From positions 229,300 to 293,299 of the forward strand of contig NZ_KB911583.1 in assembly GCF_000383615.1 (NCBI RefSeq): a DNA stretch of 64,000 bases. Reading direction: 5' to 3'. This document shows positions 7,412-14,569 of this stretch, one piece after another. Below the pieces are notes generated by a model. It searched no databases. It was not told where the DNA came from and was given only the letters and a program-made list of their open reading frames with translations. Positions within the stretch are counted from its first letter, which is position 1, and each line of letters begins with the position of its first letter. This DNA is from Streptomyces canus 299MFChir4.1. GTDB taxonomy: Bacteria; Actinomycetota; Actinomycetes; Streptomycetales; Streptomycetaceae. The position numbers were made by a program, and so were the translations under genes.

Positions 7412-7741
7412 ATGAGACTCCGCCTGATCGCAGCCCTCGCACTCACCGCGTGCGCCCTTACCGCCTGCACCACCAGCACCCCCGAGCCGGACCCGACGGT
7501 CACCGTCACCAGCCAGCCCGACCCCGTCGAACAGCCCACCCTCACCGACGACATGACCGAACTCGTAGTCGACCTCTCCTGGGAACAGCAGACCAAGGAC
7601 GACAAAGACGCCATGTGTCTCGGTATCGCGGTGGGCGGACCCGAATGGGCGGCCGAACAGATGCAGCAAGGCGCCGGAGACAGCAGCGTCGACTGGAACC
7701 GGGCCGCCGAGCTCGTCGAGCAGAAGTGCGCCGAGCGGTGA
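7412..7741 (+). CDS. Small secreted lipoprotein (109 aa)
   Basis: ATG 7412 with GAAAGCAG upstream. A signal peptide (MRLRLIAALALTACALTAC) carries two possible lipoboxes, LTAC at Cys14 and LTAC at Cys19; the second fits better. A Thr/Pro-rich linker (TTSTPEPDPTVTVTSQPDP) leads to a short helical domain with two cysteines (AMCLGIAVGG, LVEQKCAER) that may form a disulfide. Prophage lipoproteins of this size can alter the lysogen surface or block superinfection, but nothing here proves that. Overlaps the next gene by four bases. Confidence 0.7.
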   Translation: MRLRLIAALALTACALTACTTSTPEPDPTVTVTSQPDPVEQPTLTDDMTELVVDLSWEQQTKDDKDAMCLGIAVGGPEWAAEQMQQGAGDSSVDWNRAAELVEQKCAER

Positions 7742-8118
7742 ACGACGTCGCCTTCGCCATCGGCAACTTCGACGAAGAGACCGGATACAGGCCGCTGCAC
7801 ATCCCGGACCGCGGCCACGAGAACGTCGTCTACTTCATCCTCAACGGCAACCGCGTGAAGATCGGCACGACCACCCACCTCCGCAACCGCGTTCGTGCGC
7901 TCGCGCTTGCGCCGCGCAACGTCATTGCCTGCGTGCCCGGCGACCGTCGGAAGGAAGACGAGCTGCACGCCCGGTTCTCCGAGCTGAGGATCGGCCGCAC
8001 CGAGTGGTTCGCCTTCGAGGACCCGATCGCCGACGCGGTGAATGACTGGCACGCGCGCGCCATCGTCCTGCGCCGGCACGCCAACGCCAACCTCTTCGCC
8101 GTCCCGCACGGAGCCTGA
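7738..8118 (+). CDS. GIY-YIG superfamily protein (T5orf172-like)
   Basis: 126 residues from GTG 7738 (GTGA overlap). The core NVVYFILNGNRVKIGTTTHL-RNRV followed by RRKEDELHARFSELRIGRTEWF matches the T5orf172 branch of the GIY-YIG nuclease fold: VYF and VKIG stand for GIY/YIG, and a conserved EDELHARF helix and a WF pair follow. Such proteins occur in phages and mobile elements as stand-alone or regulatory nucleases. Coupled to the lipoprotein gene. Activity is inferred from the fold only. Confidence 0.7.
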   Translation: MNDVAFAIGNFDEETGYRPLHIPDRGHENVVYFILNGNRVKIGTTTHLRNRVRALALAPRNVIACVPGDRRKEDELHARFSELRIGRTEWFAFEDPIADAVNDWHARAIVLRRHANANLFAVPHGA

Positions 8119-8132
8119 CCCAGCCCGCGTCA

Positions 8133-8151
8133 GCCGCCCCACCAGGGCGGC
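8133..8151 (+). terminator. Small GC-rich hairpin
   Basis: GCCGCCC and GGGCGGC form a 7-bp stem with a 5-base loop between the stop at 8118 and the next ribosome site (AGGAGA at 8165-8170). Weak terminator or processing site. Confidence 0.4.
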
Positions 8152-8175
8152 CCTTCCCGCTCCCAGGAGAGCACC

Positions 8176-9060
8176 GTGAAGACCGAACGCCCGCCCATCC
8201 TCTACGGCGCCGTAGCCCTCGCCGTGCTCTCACTGGCCTGGTCCGGGTACGCCATCACCGACCTCATGCACTCCGGCAAGTTCGGCCTCTCCGTCGCCCT
8301 CGCCGGAGACATCGGCTGGATCACCGTCCTGTGGGCCGAATACAAGGGCGTCACCCTCGCCGGCCGTCGCTGGGCACCCACCCTCGCGGGCTGGCTCATC
8401 GCCGTCGGCGTCGCCCTCCTCCTCGTCATCCACGGCCACCAGGTCGGCGGCCGCGCCCAGGCTGTCGCCGGGCCGTTCGTCGTCGCCGTCGGGAAGATCG
8501 TGTGGGCGTTCGCACTCGCCGCAATGAAGGACACCACCGCCCCCACCCCGGAGCAGCAGGCCGAGATCGACGCGGTGATCCGTGAGTCGTCCTACAAGGC
8601 GCAGCTGCACGACGCCCGCGCGGACGCCGAGATCGCCCGCATCCGCGCCGAGGCCCGCACCACCCTCGCCCGCGATGACGCCGACTTCGAGGTCACCCTG
8701 GAGCGCATCCACAAGCGCGCCGAGCTGAACCGGCGTACCCCACTCGCCCTCACCGCGGGGAGCGCCGAGCAGCCGAACAACGTGATCGGCGAGCAGGGCG
8801 AGCAGCCTCCGAACGCCCCGAGCATGCTCGCGAACAAGCCGAGCGAACACCTGGCGAACAGCCCGTTGAACAGGCCGAACGCCGATCCCGACCAGCCGAG
8901 CATCGCCGATCTCGTTCGCGAGCAGATCGCGAACCACCCGAACAACGCGGACGCGATCCGAGGCGTGATGGCTGCCCGGCCCGACGCGAACAAGGACAGC
9001 GTCGCCGCGGCGGTACGCCGGGAGCGCGCCAGGACCCGGTCCAAGGGGGGATACGCATGA
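8176..9060 (+). CDS. Multi-pass membrane protein with C-terminal HTH-like domain (SpdB2-like)
   Basis: 294 residues from GTG 8176. Four hydrophobic segments lie in the first 125 residues (ILYGAVALAVLSLAWSGYA; LSVALAGDIGWITVLW; LAGWLIAVGVALLLVIH; VAGPFVVAVGKIVWAFALAA). A long charged helix follows (DARADAEIARIRAEARTTLA), then a C-terminal domain (IADLVREQIANHPNNADAIR) that looks like a small winged helix. Membrane N-terminus plus HTH-like tail is the layout of SpdB2-type spread proteins (DUF2637-like) of Streptomyces conjugative plasmids; that assignment is from memory. It heads a run of four overlapping or adjacent membrane genes. Confidence 0.6.
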   Translation: MKTERPPILYGAVALAVLSLAWSGYAITDLMHSGKFGLSVALAGDIGWITVLWAEYKGVTLAGRRWAPTLAGWLIAVGVALLLVIHGHQVGGRAQAVAGPFVVAVGKIVWAFALAAMKDTTAPTPEQQAEIDAVIRESSYKAQLHDARADAEIARIRAEARTTLARDDADFEVTLERIHKRAELNRRTPLALTAGSAEQPNNVIGEQGEQPPNAPSMLANKPSEHLANSPLNRPNADPDQPSIADLVREQIANHPNNADAIRGVMAARPDANKDSVAAAVRRERARTRSKGGYA

Positions 9061-9605
9061 GCGGCACCGAGCAGGGGGGCGACGAGCTCCGCATGAAGGC
9101 GATCCTCAAGCAGCACGGCGTGGGCCCCGACGCGCCCCCGCCCGTACCGGCGGAGGACTGGTGGGCGCCGAAGTCTGACCCGTTCCTCGACGAAGACGAG
9201 GACGAGGACGAGCCGGACGACGACGCGCCCGCCCGGGCTGGCCGGTTCGAACCCCAACCCGGCTACTGGCCGCGCCCCCACACCCCCGCGATCGTCCACC
9301 GCGTCCGCGACCGGGCGCCCGCCGCGCTCAGCGACCGCACCCGCGCCGGCCTCTACAACGCCAGCGCGGCCGGCGCCGGATGGGGCCTCGGCCTGTACGA
9401 CCAGTTCGCGTGGGCCCTCCACGACTGCGGCCAAAGCGAGGGCATCGGCGCGGGCGTCGTCCTCGGCGTCGTCGCGACCCTGCTGATCGCGCACGTGTGG
9501 GACCGGCGCACCCGCCACTGGTGGCCCGGCATCGCCTGGGCTGCCCGCATCCCCCTCGCTACCGCCGTCCTCGCACTCGCCCTCTGGGCACCCGCAGCCC
9601 ACTGA
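9057..9605 (+). CDS. Membrane protein with acidic N-terminal domain (182 aa)
   Basis: ATG 9057 in an ATGA overlap. The first 60 residues are disordered and strongly acidic (DPFLDEDEDEDEPDDDAP). A central part is followed by two predicted membrane segments (GIGAGVVLGVVATLLIAHVW and PLATAVLALALWAPA). No enzymatic motif. Co-translated with the SpdB2-like gene, so it probably acts with it at the membrane. Confidence 0.6.
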   Translation: MSGTEQGGDELRMKAILKQHGVGPDAPPPVPAEDWWAPKSDPFLDEDEDEDEPDDDAPARAGRFEPQPGYWPRPHTPAIVHRVRDRAPAALSDRTRAGLYNASAAGAGWGLGLYDQFAWALHDCGQSEGIGAGVVLGVVATLLIAHVWDRRTRHWWPGIAWAARIPLATAVLALALWAPAAH

Positions 9606-9618
9606 CCAGGAGATATCC

Positions 9619-10140
9619 GTGCACACCAGCATCATCGCCGCCCCCGCTGCGGCCGTCGGCATCGAGGGCGGGAAGATCCTCGGCAGCGTCGGGGCGGGTG
9701 GTATCGCCCTCGTCCTCACCCTGATCCTGTGGACCGGCATCCGCGACCCCAAGGGAGGCGGAGGGGCGGGCCCTGCAGCCGCCGGCGGGGGCGGTGGAGG
9801 GAAGAAGTCCCGCATCCGCAAGCGCCTCACCTCTGACCAGGCCCAATGGGTCGGCGTGGCAGCCGGCACGTTCTACATGGTCGCCGGATCGATCTGGGTG
9901 GTCGGGAGGAACCTCAGTGACGCATTCGCCTCGGTGTTCACCGGCGGCGGGTTTGGCACCGCGGGCCTCGGCGCCGTGAGCCTGCTGCTCGCCTGCCTCA
10001 TGTACTTCCGGGAGTTGTCCCCGGGGAAGGCCGCGCTCACGGGGATCATCGCGGCCGGGGTGTGGGCGCAGGCCGGGGGCATCTGGGGCCTCCCACAGGC
10101 CCTCATTCTGACGGGTGCGCAAGCGATCGGGGCCACCTGA
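9619..10140 (+). CDS. Multi-pass membrane protein with Gly-rich linker (173 aa)
   Basis: GTG 9619 with CAGGAGA upstream. A hydrophobic segment (GAGGIALVLTLILWTGI), a glycine/alanine linker with a basic patch (GGGGGGKKSRIRKRL), then three more hydrophobic segments (AAGTFYMVAGSIWVVG; GLGAVSLLLACLMYF; ALTGIIAAGVWAQAG). The stop codon overlaps the next ATG. Function unknown; the spread-module interpretation rests on context. Confidence 0.6.
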   Translation: MHTSIIAAPAAAVGIEGGKILGSVGAGGIALVLTLILWTGIRDPKGGGGAGPAAAGGGGGGKKSRIRKRLTSDQAQWVGVAAGTFYMVAGSIWVVGRNLSDAFASVFTGGGFGTAGLGAVSLLLACLMYFRELSPGKAALTGIIAAGVWAQAGGIWGLPQALILTGAQAIGAT

Positions 10141-10787
10141 TGAAGATCGTTAAAAGGGTAGGGGAGAGGCTCCTCCCCGCCTGGCTCAGGGATGAAATCC
10201 GGCCCGTCCTCGCATTCGCGGGGGCGGGCACCACCCTGTGGACCGGATCCGTCGTGCTCGCCGCCCGGGCATGGTCAGCGCTCCGGGAACGCCTCAGCTT
10301 CCAGGAAAGCCTCGGCGCCCTCGCCCTCGGCGCCTACGTCGCCGGATACGGCTGCTGGCACGCCCCCCACATCGCCCGCTTCGCCATCCCCGCAGCGGTC
10401 GTCGCCTGGTGCGCAGCCGCCTGGTGGGTGGCGCCCCCCGCCGCCGCAGAACCCGAGCCGACCGCCGACCAACCGACCGGCACCCCCCAGCAGGACGTCT
10501 ACACGGCCACCCTCGAATGGATCTGGCAACAGATCGGCGACCGGCAAGGCGTCCACCTCCGCGACCTCCTCGACCACGCCCAAGCACACGGCATGTTCGA
10601 GAACCTCGACGTGACCACGCTCCGGACCCACCTGGAACAGCACCGCTTCCCCGTCAAAAACCGCGTCCGCGTGCGCGGCCTGGGTGTCACCGTGGGCATC
10701 CACCGAGACGACCTTCCACCCCTTCCCGAGCCTCTCCCCGACCGTGAAGGCCAAGACCCGCCGGAGTCTGAACTACACCCTGCGTGA
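10140..10787 (+). CDS. Membrane protein with C-terminal winged-helix-like domain (215 aa)
   Basis: ATG 10140 overlapping the upstream stop (CTGATG). Hydrophobic segments include GAGTTLWTGSVVLAARAW, GALALGAYVAGYGCWH and FAIPAAVVAWCAAAWWV. After a Pro-rich linker, residues 120-200 form a soluble domain (VYTATLEWIWQQIGDRQGVH, then DVTTLRTHLEQHRFPV and RVRVRGLGVTVGIH) with the helix-helix-strand order of a winged helix. The combination of membrane and DNA-binding-like parts echoes plasmid spread proteins. DNA binding is inference. Confidence 0.55.
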   Translation: MKIVKRVGERLLPAWLRDEIRPVLAFAGAGTTLWTGSVVLAARAWSALRERLSFQESLGALALGAYVAGYGCWHAPHIARFAIPAAVVAWCAAAWWVAPPAAAEPEPTADQPTGTPQQDVYTATLEWIWQQIGDRQGVHLRDLLDHAQAHGMFENLDVTTLRTHLEQHRFPVKNRVRVRGLGVTVGIHRDDLPPLPEPLPDREGQDPPESELHPA

Positions 10788-10860
10788 CCTGCGAAACCAC
10801 ACCTGGACTACGCCCCAGCTACAGGGGCCAGCTACACACCAAGAGAGGCCCGCGAACGCC

Positions 10861-11496
10861 ATGACCGGAGCCGTGTACACCCTCACCGATCCGCGCGACG
10901 GCACCATCCGATACGTCGGCAAGACCACGAAGACGCTCAGCGAGCGACTCGCCGGACACCTTTCGTCGCCTACCAACCCGGCCATGCAGGTATGGATCGG
11001 CACTCTGCGCATGCAGCAACTGGCTCCCGTCATCACGCAGATCGCCAGCGCACCAGAGGGCCGACTGGGGGCCCTCGAAGAAAAGCTCATCACACAGCAC
11101 ATCCACGACGGGCATCGGCTCTTCAATGCTCCCCATTTCGCCCAACACGTGGCAGACCTTGTTGCCGCAGCGCCTGCATCCCCACGCCGACGACCCATCC
11201 GGTACTGGGTTGTCCTGCCCTTGCTGGGCACCTATCTGTGGGTCGTAGGTTTTGACCGCTTGGCCCGTCGCGAGGTGTTCCCCAGGCTCTCGCCCGCCGA
11301 GGCACCCGGCCTCTTCCGCTCGTACTTCGCTCAGCCCCTGCTGATGATCTGCGTGCACGCGCTCGTCGTGCTGGCAGTGTGGGCGCTGTTCGCCTGCCTC
11401 AGGCGTCGCTCGGAAGCGAAGCGGTCCGATCCCGCACGCGTCGCCGCCGCAGCAGCCCAGGCGCTTACCGATGCCATCCCGCCGCGGAGCGCCTGA
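10861..11496 (+). CDS. GIY-YIG nuclease domain fused to membrane helices
   Basis: 211 residues from ATG 10861, GAGAGG 12 bases upstream. Residues 1-80 are a GIY-YIG domain: AVYTLTDPRDGTIRYVGKTT (VYTL...YVG), an Arg/His helix (LSERLAGHL) and a later Glu (EEKLI). Residues 105-130 and 155-180 are hydrophobic (RYWVVLPLLGTYLWVVGFDR; LLMICVHALVVLAVWALFA), so the nuclease domain would be tethered at the membrane. A membrane-bound GIY-YIG enzyme could cut incoming DNA at entry, an attractive but untested exclusion role. Confidence 0.65.
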   Translation: MTGAVYTLTDPRDGTIRYVGKTTKTLSERLAGHLSSPTNPAMQVWIGTLRMQQLAPVITQIASAPEGRLGALEEKLITQHIHDGHRLFNAPHFAQHVADLVAAAPASPRRRPIRYWVVLPLLGTYLWVVGFDRLARREVFPRLSPAEAPGLFRSYFAQPLLMICVHALVVLAVWALFACLRRRSEAKRSDPARVAAAAAQALTDAIPPRSA

Positions 11497-11747
11497 TGCC
11501 GTACGTGTACCGCTGCCGCACCTGCCGTGCCGCGAGCAGACCACAGCCCACCCGGGCCGACGCCGAAGCCTGCAGGCAGCAGCACCGCGACGACGAGCAC
11601 GGCGGCCTCGTGCCGGCCGGTGAGGCGATCGAGCGGGTGCCGGGAAGCACGCGGGACCCGGACGGCCGGTACGTGGACACGCGAGTGCTACTGATCGGGC
11701 TCGTGCTGCTCATCCTCGCGGAAGCTGTAGTACGCCTCTTCACCTGA
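11496..11747 (+). CDS. Small protein with N-terminal zinc-ribbon-like motif and C-terminal membrane anchor
   Basis: 83 residues, ATG 11496 overlapping the previous stop (TGATG). It begins MPYVYRCRTCRAASRP (CxxC) with C/H residues at 27-32 (EACRQQHRDDEH) that could complete a zinc site, and ends in one membrane segment (VLLIGLVLLILAEAVVRLF). Translationally coupled to the membrane GIY-YIG protein, so the two may work together. Confidence 0.55.
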   Translation: MPYVYRCRTCRAASRPQPTRADAEACRQQHRDDEHGGLVPAGEAIERVPGSTRDPDGRYVDTRVLLIGLVLLILAEAVVRLFT

Positions 11748-11805
11748 CGTGCCGTGCCACACTGGCCATGCAGCCGAGGTTCGAGCGCCACGGATGCCCC
11801 TGATG

Positions 11806-11840
11806 AAGGCTCCACCGCATCCCCCCGTCGGTGGAGCCTT
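11806..11840 (+). terminator. Intrinsic terminator
   Basis: Perfect 12-bp stem (AAGGCTCCACCG / CGGTGGAGCCTT), 11-base loop, 58 bases downstream of the stop at 11747. Ends the operon that began near 8176. Confidence 0.75.
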
Positions 11841-11912
11841 CGCCGTTCCCCGGGCCTGCTGTCGGTGCCGGCGGCTACGATCCGCCCCAACTGTCACATC
11901 CTTGGGGGGACC

Positions 11913-12473
11913 ATGCGCCACACCACCACCCTGCTCACCGCTGCCCTGCTCCTCACCGGAGCCACCGCCTGCTCCTCCGGCAGCAGCGACGAGCCCGCCG
12001 TGTCGAAGGCGAGCACCACACAGGCCGCCGAAACGTCGCCGAGCCCAAGCCCCACGGCCAGCCAGGAGACGCTGAAGGTCGGCGACACGGCGAACATCAG
12101 CACCTCGGACGCCAAGTTCACTGCGGCTGTGCTGAAGTACCAGGACACCGGGATCAAGGGCGTGCCGGAGATGCTGTCGTCGGGTCAGAAGTGGGCCGCG
12201 GTGGAGGTGAAGGTGTGCAACACGGGCACGGACGGGTTCGGGGTCAGTCCGCTCGTGTGGTCGCTCGCGTATGCGGATGGGGCGCGTGTGGAGGCGGCAG
12301 GGACGAATGCTGGGGAGCTGCCGCAGCCGTTGTATCCGATGGATGCGAAGGTGAAGGTCGGGGACTGCGTGCGGGGGAACATCGCGTTTCAGGTGCCGGA
12401 GTTGGGGCGGCCGGAGCGGGTGTTGTACTCGCCGGATTCGTTGGATGAGCCGGCGGAGTGGTTGGTGAAGTAG
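11913..12473 (+). CDS. Lipoprotein with DUF4352-like domain
   Basis: 186 residues from ATG 11913, with GGGGGGA directly upstream. Signal peptide MRHTTTLLTAALLLTGATAC ends at Cys20. A Ser/Thr/Pro linker follows, then a beta-rich domain: VGDTANISTSDAKFTAAVLK, WAAVEVKVCNTG, and VKVGDCVRGNIAFQVPE, with two cysteines that could pair. This is the layout of the extracellular DUF4352 domain common in Gram-positive lipoproteins. Codon usage drifts (more TTG/GTG) in the second half, suggesting an origin different from its neighbours. It is monocistronic between terminators, typical of a lysogenic-conversion cargo gene. Confidence 0.72.
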   Translation: MRHTTTLLTAALLLTGATACSSGSSDEPAVSKASTTQAAETSPSPSPTASQETLKVGDTANISTSDAKFTAAVLKYQDTGIKGVPEMLSSGQKWAAVEVKVCNTGTDGFGVSPLVWSLAYADGARVEAAGTNAGELPQPLYPMDAKVKVGDCVRGNIAFQVPELGRPERVLYSPDSLDEPAEWLVK

Positions 12474-12674
12474 CCGGAGACGTCCCTCGTCCGGGGTCTG
12501 GTGTTCCGGGTGGGTGGCGTCTACGGTCGGAGGCCGAAGCGATCGCGGGGGCGCCTACGCGTCGCAGCGCGTAGCGGGTGATCCGGAGCTGCGAACGGTC
12601 ACATCCGCCAGCGGTTGCTTCGGCGGCGGCGCTCCGCTCTCCCAAGGTGTCGGGGCGCTGCTGTTCACCACGAC

Positions 12675-12706
12675 AAGGCCCCGCCCAGTACCCCGGGCGG
12701 GGCCTT
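12675..12706. terminator. Bidirectional terminator between convergent genes
   Basis: Perfect 12-bp stem (AAGGCCCCGCCC and its complement), 8-base loop, between the lipoprotein gene (ends 12473) and the minus-strand operon (ends 12721). The 200 bases before it hold no gene, only a minor 7-bp hairpin at 12555-12574. Confidence 0.8.
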
Positions 12707-12720
12707 CGTCATGCGGTGGG

Positions 12721-12930
12721 CTACTCGCTGGGCACGCAGTCGCCCATGAGGATGAAGCGGCGCCAGCTCGGGCGCGGGGGTGCGACCTTGCCGCAGGTGA
12801 CGCAGACGCCCTTCCAGTCGGGGTGCTCGTCGCTACGCCCTGTCCAGAGGTGGCCCTTCGGGAAGCACCAGCGGACGTATCCGTACGCCTGCCCGGCCGC
12901 TTCCCGGGTGGCGGTGAGGGCGCGCCTCAT
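12721..12930 (-). CDS. Small protein with a CxxC pair (69 aa)
   Basis: Starts at ATG 12930 in an ATGA overlap with the upstream gene. MRRALTATREAAGQAYGY is followed by a Trp/His-rich part and CVTCGK. One extra Cys is near residue 22 and one near the C-terminus, so a zinc site is possible. Last gene of the four-gene minus-strand operon that begins at 13722. No family recognised. Confidence 0.5.
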   Translation of the reverse strand: MRRALTATREAAGQAYGYVRWCFPKGHLWTGRSDEHPDWKGVCVTCGKVAPPRPSWRRFILMGDCVPSE

Positions 12931-13193
12931 GCCGTTCGTTCCTCGTCCAGGCTCCACAGCCCCGGCTTGTCCGGGTACGCCTCACGGAACGGAGCCGCCG
13001 TAACCACGTGGTCGCGACGGCCGATCGTGTCTGAGCGGATCACGCCGTGACGCCATGCCTGCCGCCACTCCCGTTTCAGTGCGCGGTAGCGCCACGGGAG
13101 CAGCATGTTCAGCAGCTGGTCCTGTTCGGCCATGATGAGTGGGCAGTTGCGGCGGTAGGTGCCGTCGTCGTCTTGGAACCAGGCGCGCCTCAT
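12927..13193 (-). CDS. Hypothetical prophage protein (88 aa)
   Basis: ATG 13193, overlapping the upstream gene by four bases. A helical, arginine-rich protein (LPWRYRALKREWRQAWRHG) with no Cys pair or known motif. The N-terminus (MRRAWFQDDDGTYRRNCP) resembles the tail-end peptides of small actinophage proteins. Function unknown. Confidence 0.5.
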   Translation of the reverse strand: MRRAWFQDDDGTYRRNCPLIMAEQDQLLNMLLPWRYRALKREWRQAWRHGVIRSDTIGRRDHVVTAAPFREAYPDKPGLWSLDEERTA

Positions 13194-13519
13194 GTGGGCT
13201 CCTCGTCCGGGCGCACCGGGCCCGCGCCCCGCAGCTGCTGGACCTCCACGCGCAGGCCGTGGATGACGCGCACGAACTGCTCCGTCGTGTGCGTGCCGAG
13301 GTGCTCACGAAGTGCCGTCTCCGTCTGGGTGGCCTCACGGAGGTACGCGTCGCGGGCGACGGAGTTGATCGCCTCGTGGGCATCGGAGACGGCAGGGTCG
13401 GCAGTCGCGCCGAGCTCGGTGATGCGGTCGAGGCTGGGCGGCGGCACGTCGTGGTGCCACCCGCATTCGAGGGGACACAGATAGCGGGTCGTCCCTGAGG
13501 GTGGTGCCGCACTGCTCAT
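13190..13519 (-). CDS. Hypothetical protein (109 aa)
   Basis: ATG 13519 in an ATGA overlap. A short C/H cluster near the N-terminus (YLCPLECGWHHD) may bind zinc; the rest is a long helical region (DAHEAINSVARDAYLREATQ, EQFVRVIHGLRVEVQQLRGA). Same operon as the HTH gene upstream, so a regulatory or accessory role is possible but unproven. Confidence 0.5.
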   Translation of the reverse strand: MSSAAPPSGTTRYLCPLECGWHHDVPPPSLDRITELGATADPAVSDAHEAINSVARDAYLREATQTETALREHLGTHTTEQFVRVIHGLRVEVQQLRGAGPVRPDEEPT

Positions 13520-13722
13520 GCGGTTGCCTCCTTGGCGAGCTGGCGTCCTTCGGCGATCAGGCGCCTGACGGTCTCTCGGCTGTAGCCGGTGGCTTCGATG
13601 ATGTCCTTCTGCGGCATCTCGTCCGCCGCCTCGGCCAGGGCGATGGCGCGGATGCGCTCCGCCTCGGCGACGGTGTCCTCGTAGTCGTGGCGGATCTTGG
13701 TGACGTCGTCTCGGGTGACCAT
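13516..13722 (-). CDS. Small helix-turn-helix protein (68 aa)
   Basis: ATG 13722. An N-terminal helix (VTKIRHDYEDTVAEAERIRA) leads to a clear helix-turn-helix: ADEMPQKDIIEATGYSRETV, then RRLIAEGRQ. This resembles resolvase/sigma-4-like HTH regulators common in Streptomyces mobile elements. It is the first gene after the divergent region with the 15-base direct repeats (13745-13791), which it may bind. Likely regulator of both directions. Confidence 0.65.
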   Translation of the reverse strand: MVTRDDVTKIRHDYEDTVAEAERIRAIALAEAADEMPQKDIIEATGYSRETVRRLIAEGRQLAKEATA

Positions 13723-13744
13723 GACCCCAGTATGCCTAATCGAG

Positions 13745-13791
13745 TAGGCCTAGTCTACTTGACATGCCTCATGCGCTAGGCCTAGTCTACT
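13745..13791. promoter_or_regulatory. Tandem 15-base operator repeats with plus-strand promoter
   Basis: TAGGCCTAGTCTACT occurs twice, exactly, at 13745-13759 and 13777-13791, 32 bases apart (about three helical turns). The first copy also forms AGTAG-N7-CTACT (13743-13759). Between them TTGACA (13759-13764) and TAGTCT (13783-13788) make a promoter with an 18-base spacer for the gene at 13832. Both repeats overlap promoter elements, so a bound regulator should control transcription in both directions. Confidence 0.65.
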
Positions 13792-13831
13792 GGGCATAGC
13801 CAGTCGGGAACACCGCACCACGGAGGCAGCC

Positions 13832-14164
13832 ATGCAGAACACCCACCACACCAACTGCCTCCGCTGCGGCCGCACCCTCACCAGCGCCAAGAGCCAGGCC
13901 ACCGGCTACGGCCCCACCTGCGCCCGCCACATCCGCCGCGCCCAGGTCGACCTCGCCGACTACAAGCCCCACCAGATCACCAGCGCCCGCGAACTCATCG
14001 AAGACGGCGCGATCATCCCCCTCCGCAGCGTCATCTTCATCGCCGTCAGCACCGACGGCACCGAGACCTATCGGACCGCGCCCACCGCCTGCTCCTGCCC
14101 CGCCGGAATCAAGGGCTCGCGGTGCTACCACCAGCTCGCCGCCCGCATGCTGCTCGCGGCCTGA
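13832..14164 (+). CDS. Zinc-ribbon and SWIM zinc-finger protein
   Basis: 110 residues from ATG 13832, GGAGG at 13822-13826. The N-terminus has a DUF6011-like ribbon (NCLRCGRTLTSAKSQATGYG, then TCARH). The C-terminus has a SWIM-type CxCx(n)CxH: ACSCPAGIKGSRCYHQLAAR. SWIM fingers bind DNA or protein, so this is probably a small adaptor with two metal sites. It is transcribed from the operator region at 13745-13791 and leads a short plus-strand operon. Confidence 0.68.
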   Translation: MQNTHHTNCLRCGRTLTSAKSQATGYGPTCARHIRRAQVDLADYKPHQITSARELIEDGAIIPLRSVIFIAVSTDGTETYRTAPTACSCPAGIKGSRCYHQLAARMLLAA

Positions 14165-14181
14165 CCCGGAAGGATCCCGCC

Positions 14182-14349
14182 ATGCTCCCCTCCGAGACCC
14201 TCGCCAACATCTCCACCCTCGGACTCCACGAGGAACGCGCCGCCTGCCTGCAACTGACCGACCCCAGCTTCTGCAGCGACTCCGTGATCGAGTTCCACGC
14301 CGACCTGGCCGACCGGATCAGCGACGAAATCGACAGCCGCAACACCTGA
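14182..14349 (+). CDS. Small hypothetical protein (55 aa)
   Basis: ATG 14182 with GGAAGGA 11-17 bases upstream. An acidic helical protein (SETLANISTLGLHEERAACL). No recognised family. Spacing and codon bias support it as part of the 13832-14905 operon. Confidence 0.45.
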   Translation: MLPSETLANISTLGLHEERAACLQLTDPSFCSDSVIEFHADLADRISDEIDSRNT

Positions 14350-14366
14350 CCTGATCGGAGCCCTTC

Positions 14367-14543
14367 ATGGCCCACACCATCCGCTGCGCCCACGACGACT
14401 GCCCTGAGTACTCCCTCCGCGCCGCCTTCCAGCCCACGCCCCGCGAGAAGGAAGCCGCCGACCACCGCCGCTCCCTCGCCGCTGACGGATGGAGCGACGT
14501 CGAAGGCCGGGACTACTGCCCCGACCACACCCCCGCCGCGTGA
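14367..14543 (+). CDS. Small hypothetical protein with C/H residues (58 aa)
   Basis: ATG 14367 with GGAG at 14357-14360. Two cysteine groups (IRCAHDDCPEY near the start and DYCPDH near the end) could form one zinc site. The middle is a charged helix (PREKEAADHRRSLAADGW). Function unknown. Fits between neighbouring genes with 17 and 26 base gaps. Confidence 0.45.
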   Translation: MAHTIRCAHDDCPEYSLRAAFQPTPREKEAADHRRSLAADGWSDVEGRDYCPDHTPAA

Positions 14544-14569
14544 CCGACCGACACGACAGGATGAACCAC

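Noticed and set aside
8176..10787. Reading the membrane module as holin or lysis genes
   Set aside because: The proteins are much larger than holins, some carry winged-helix-like domains, and a clear lysis cassette is present at 35754-37968.
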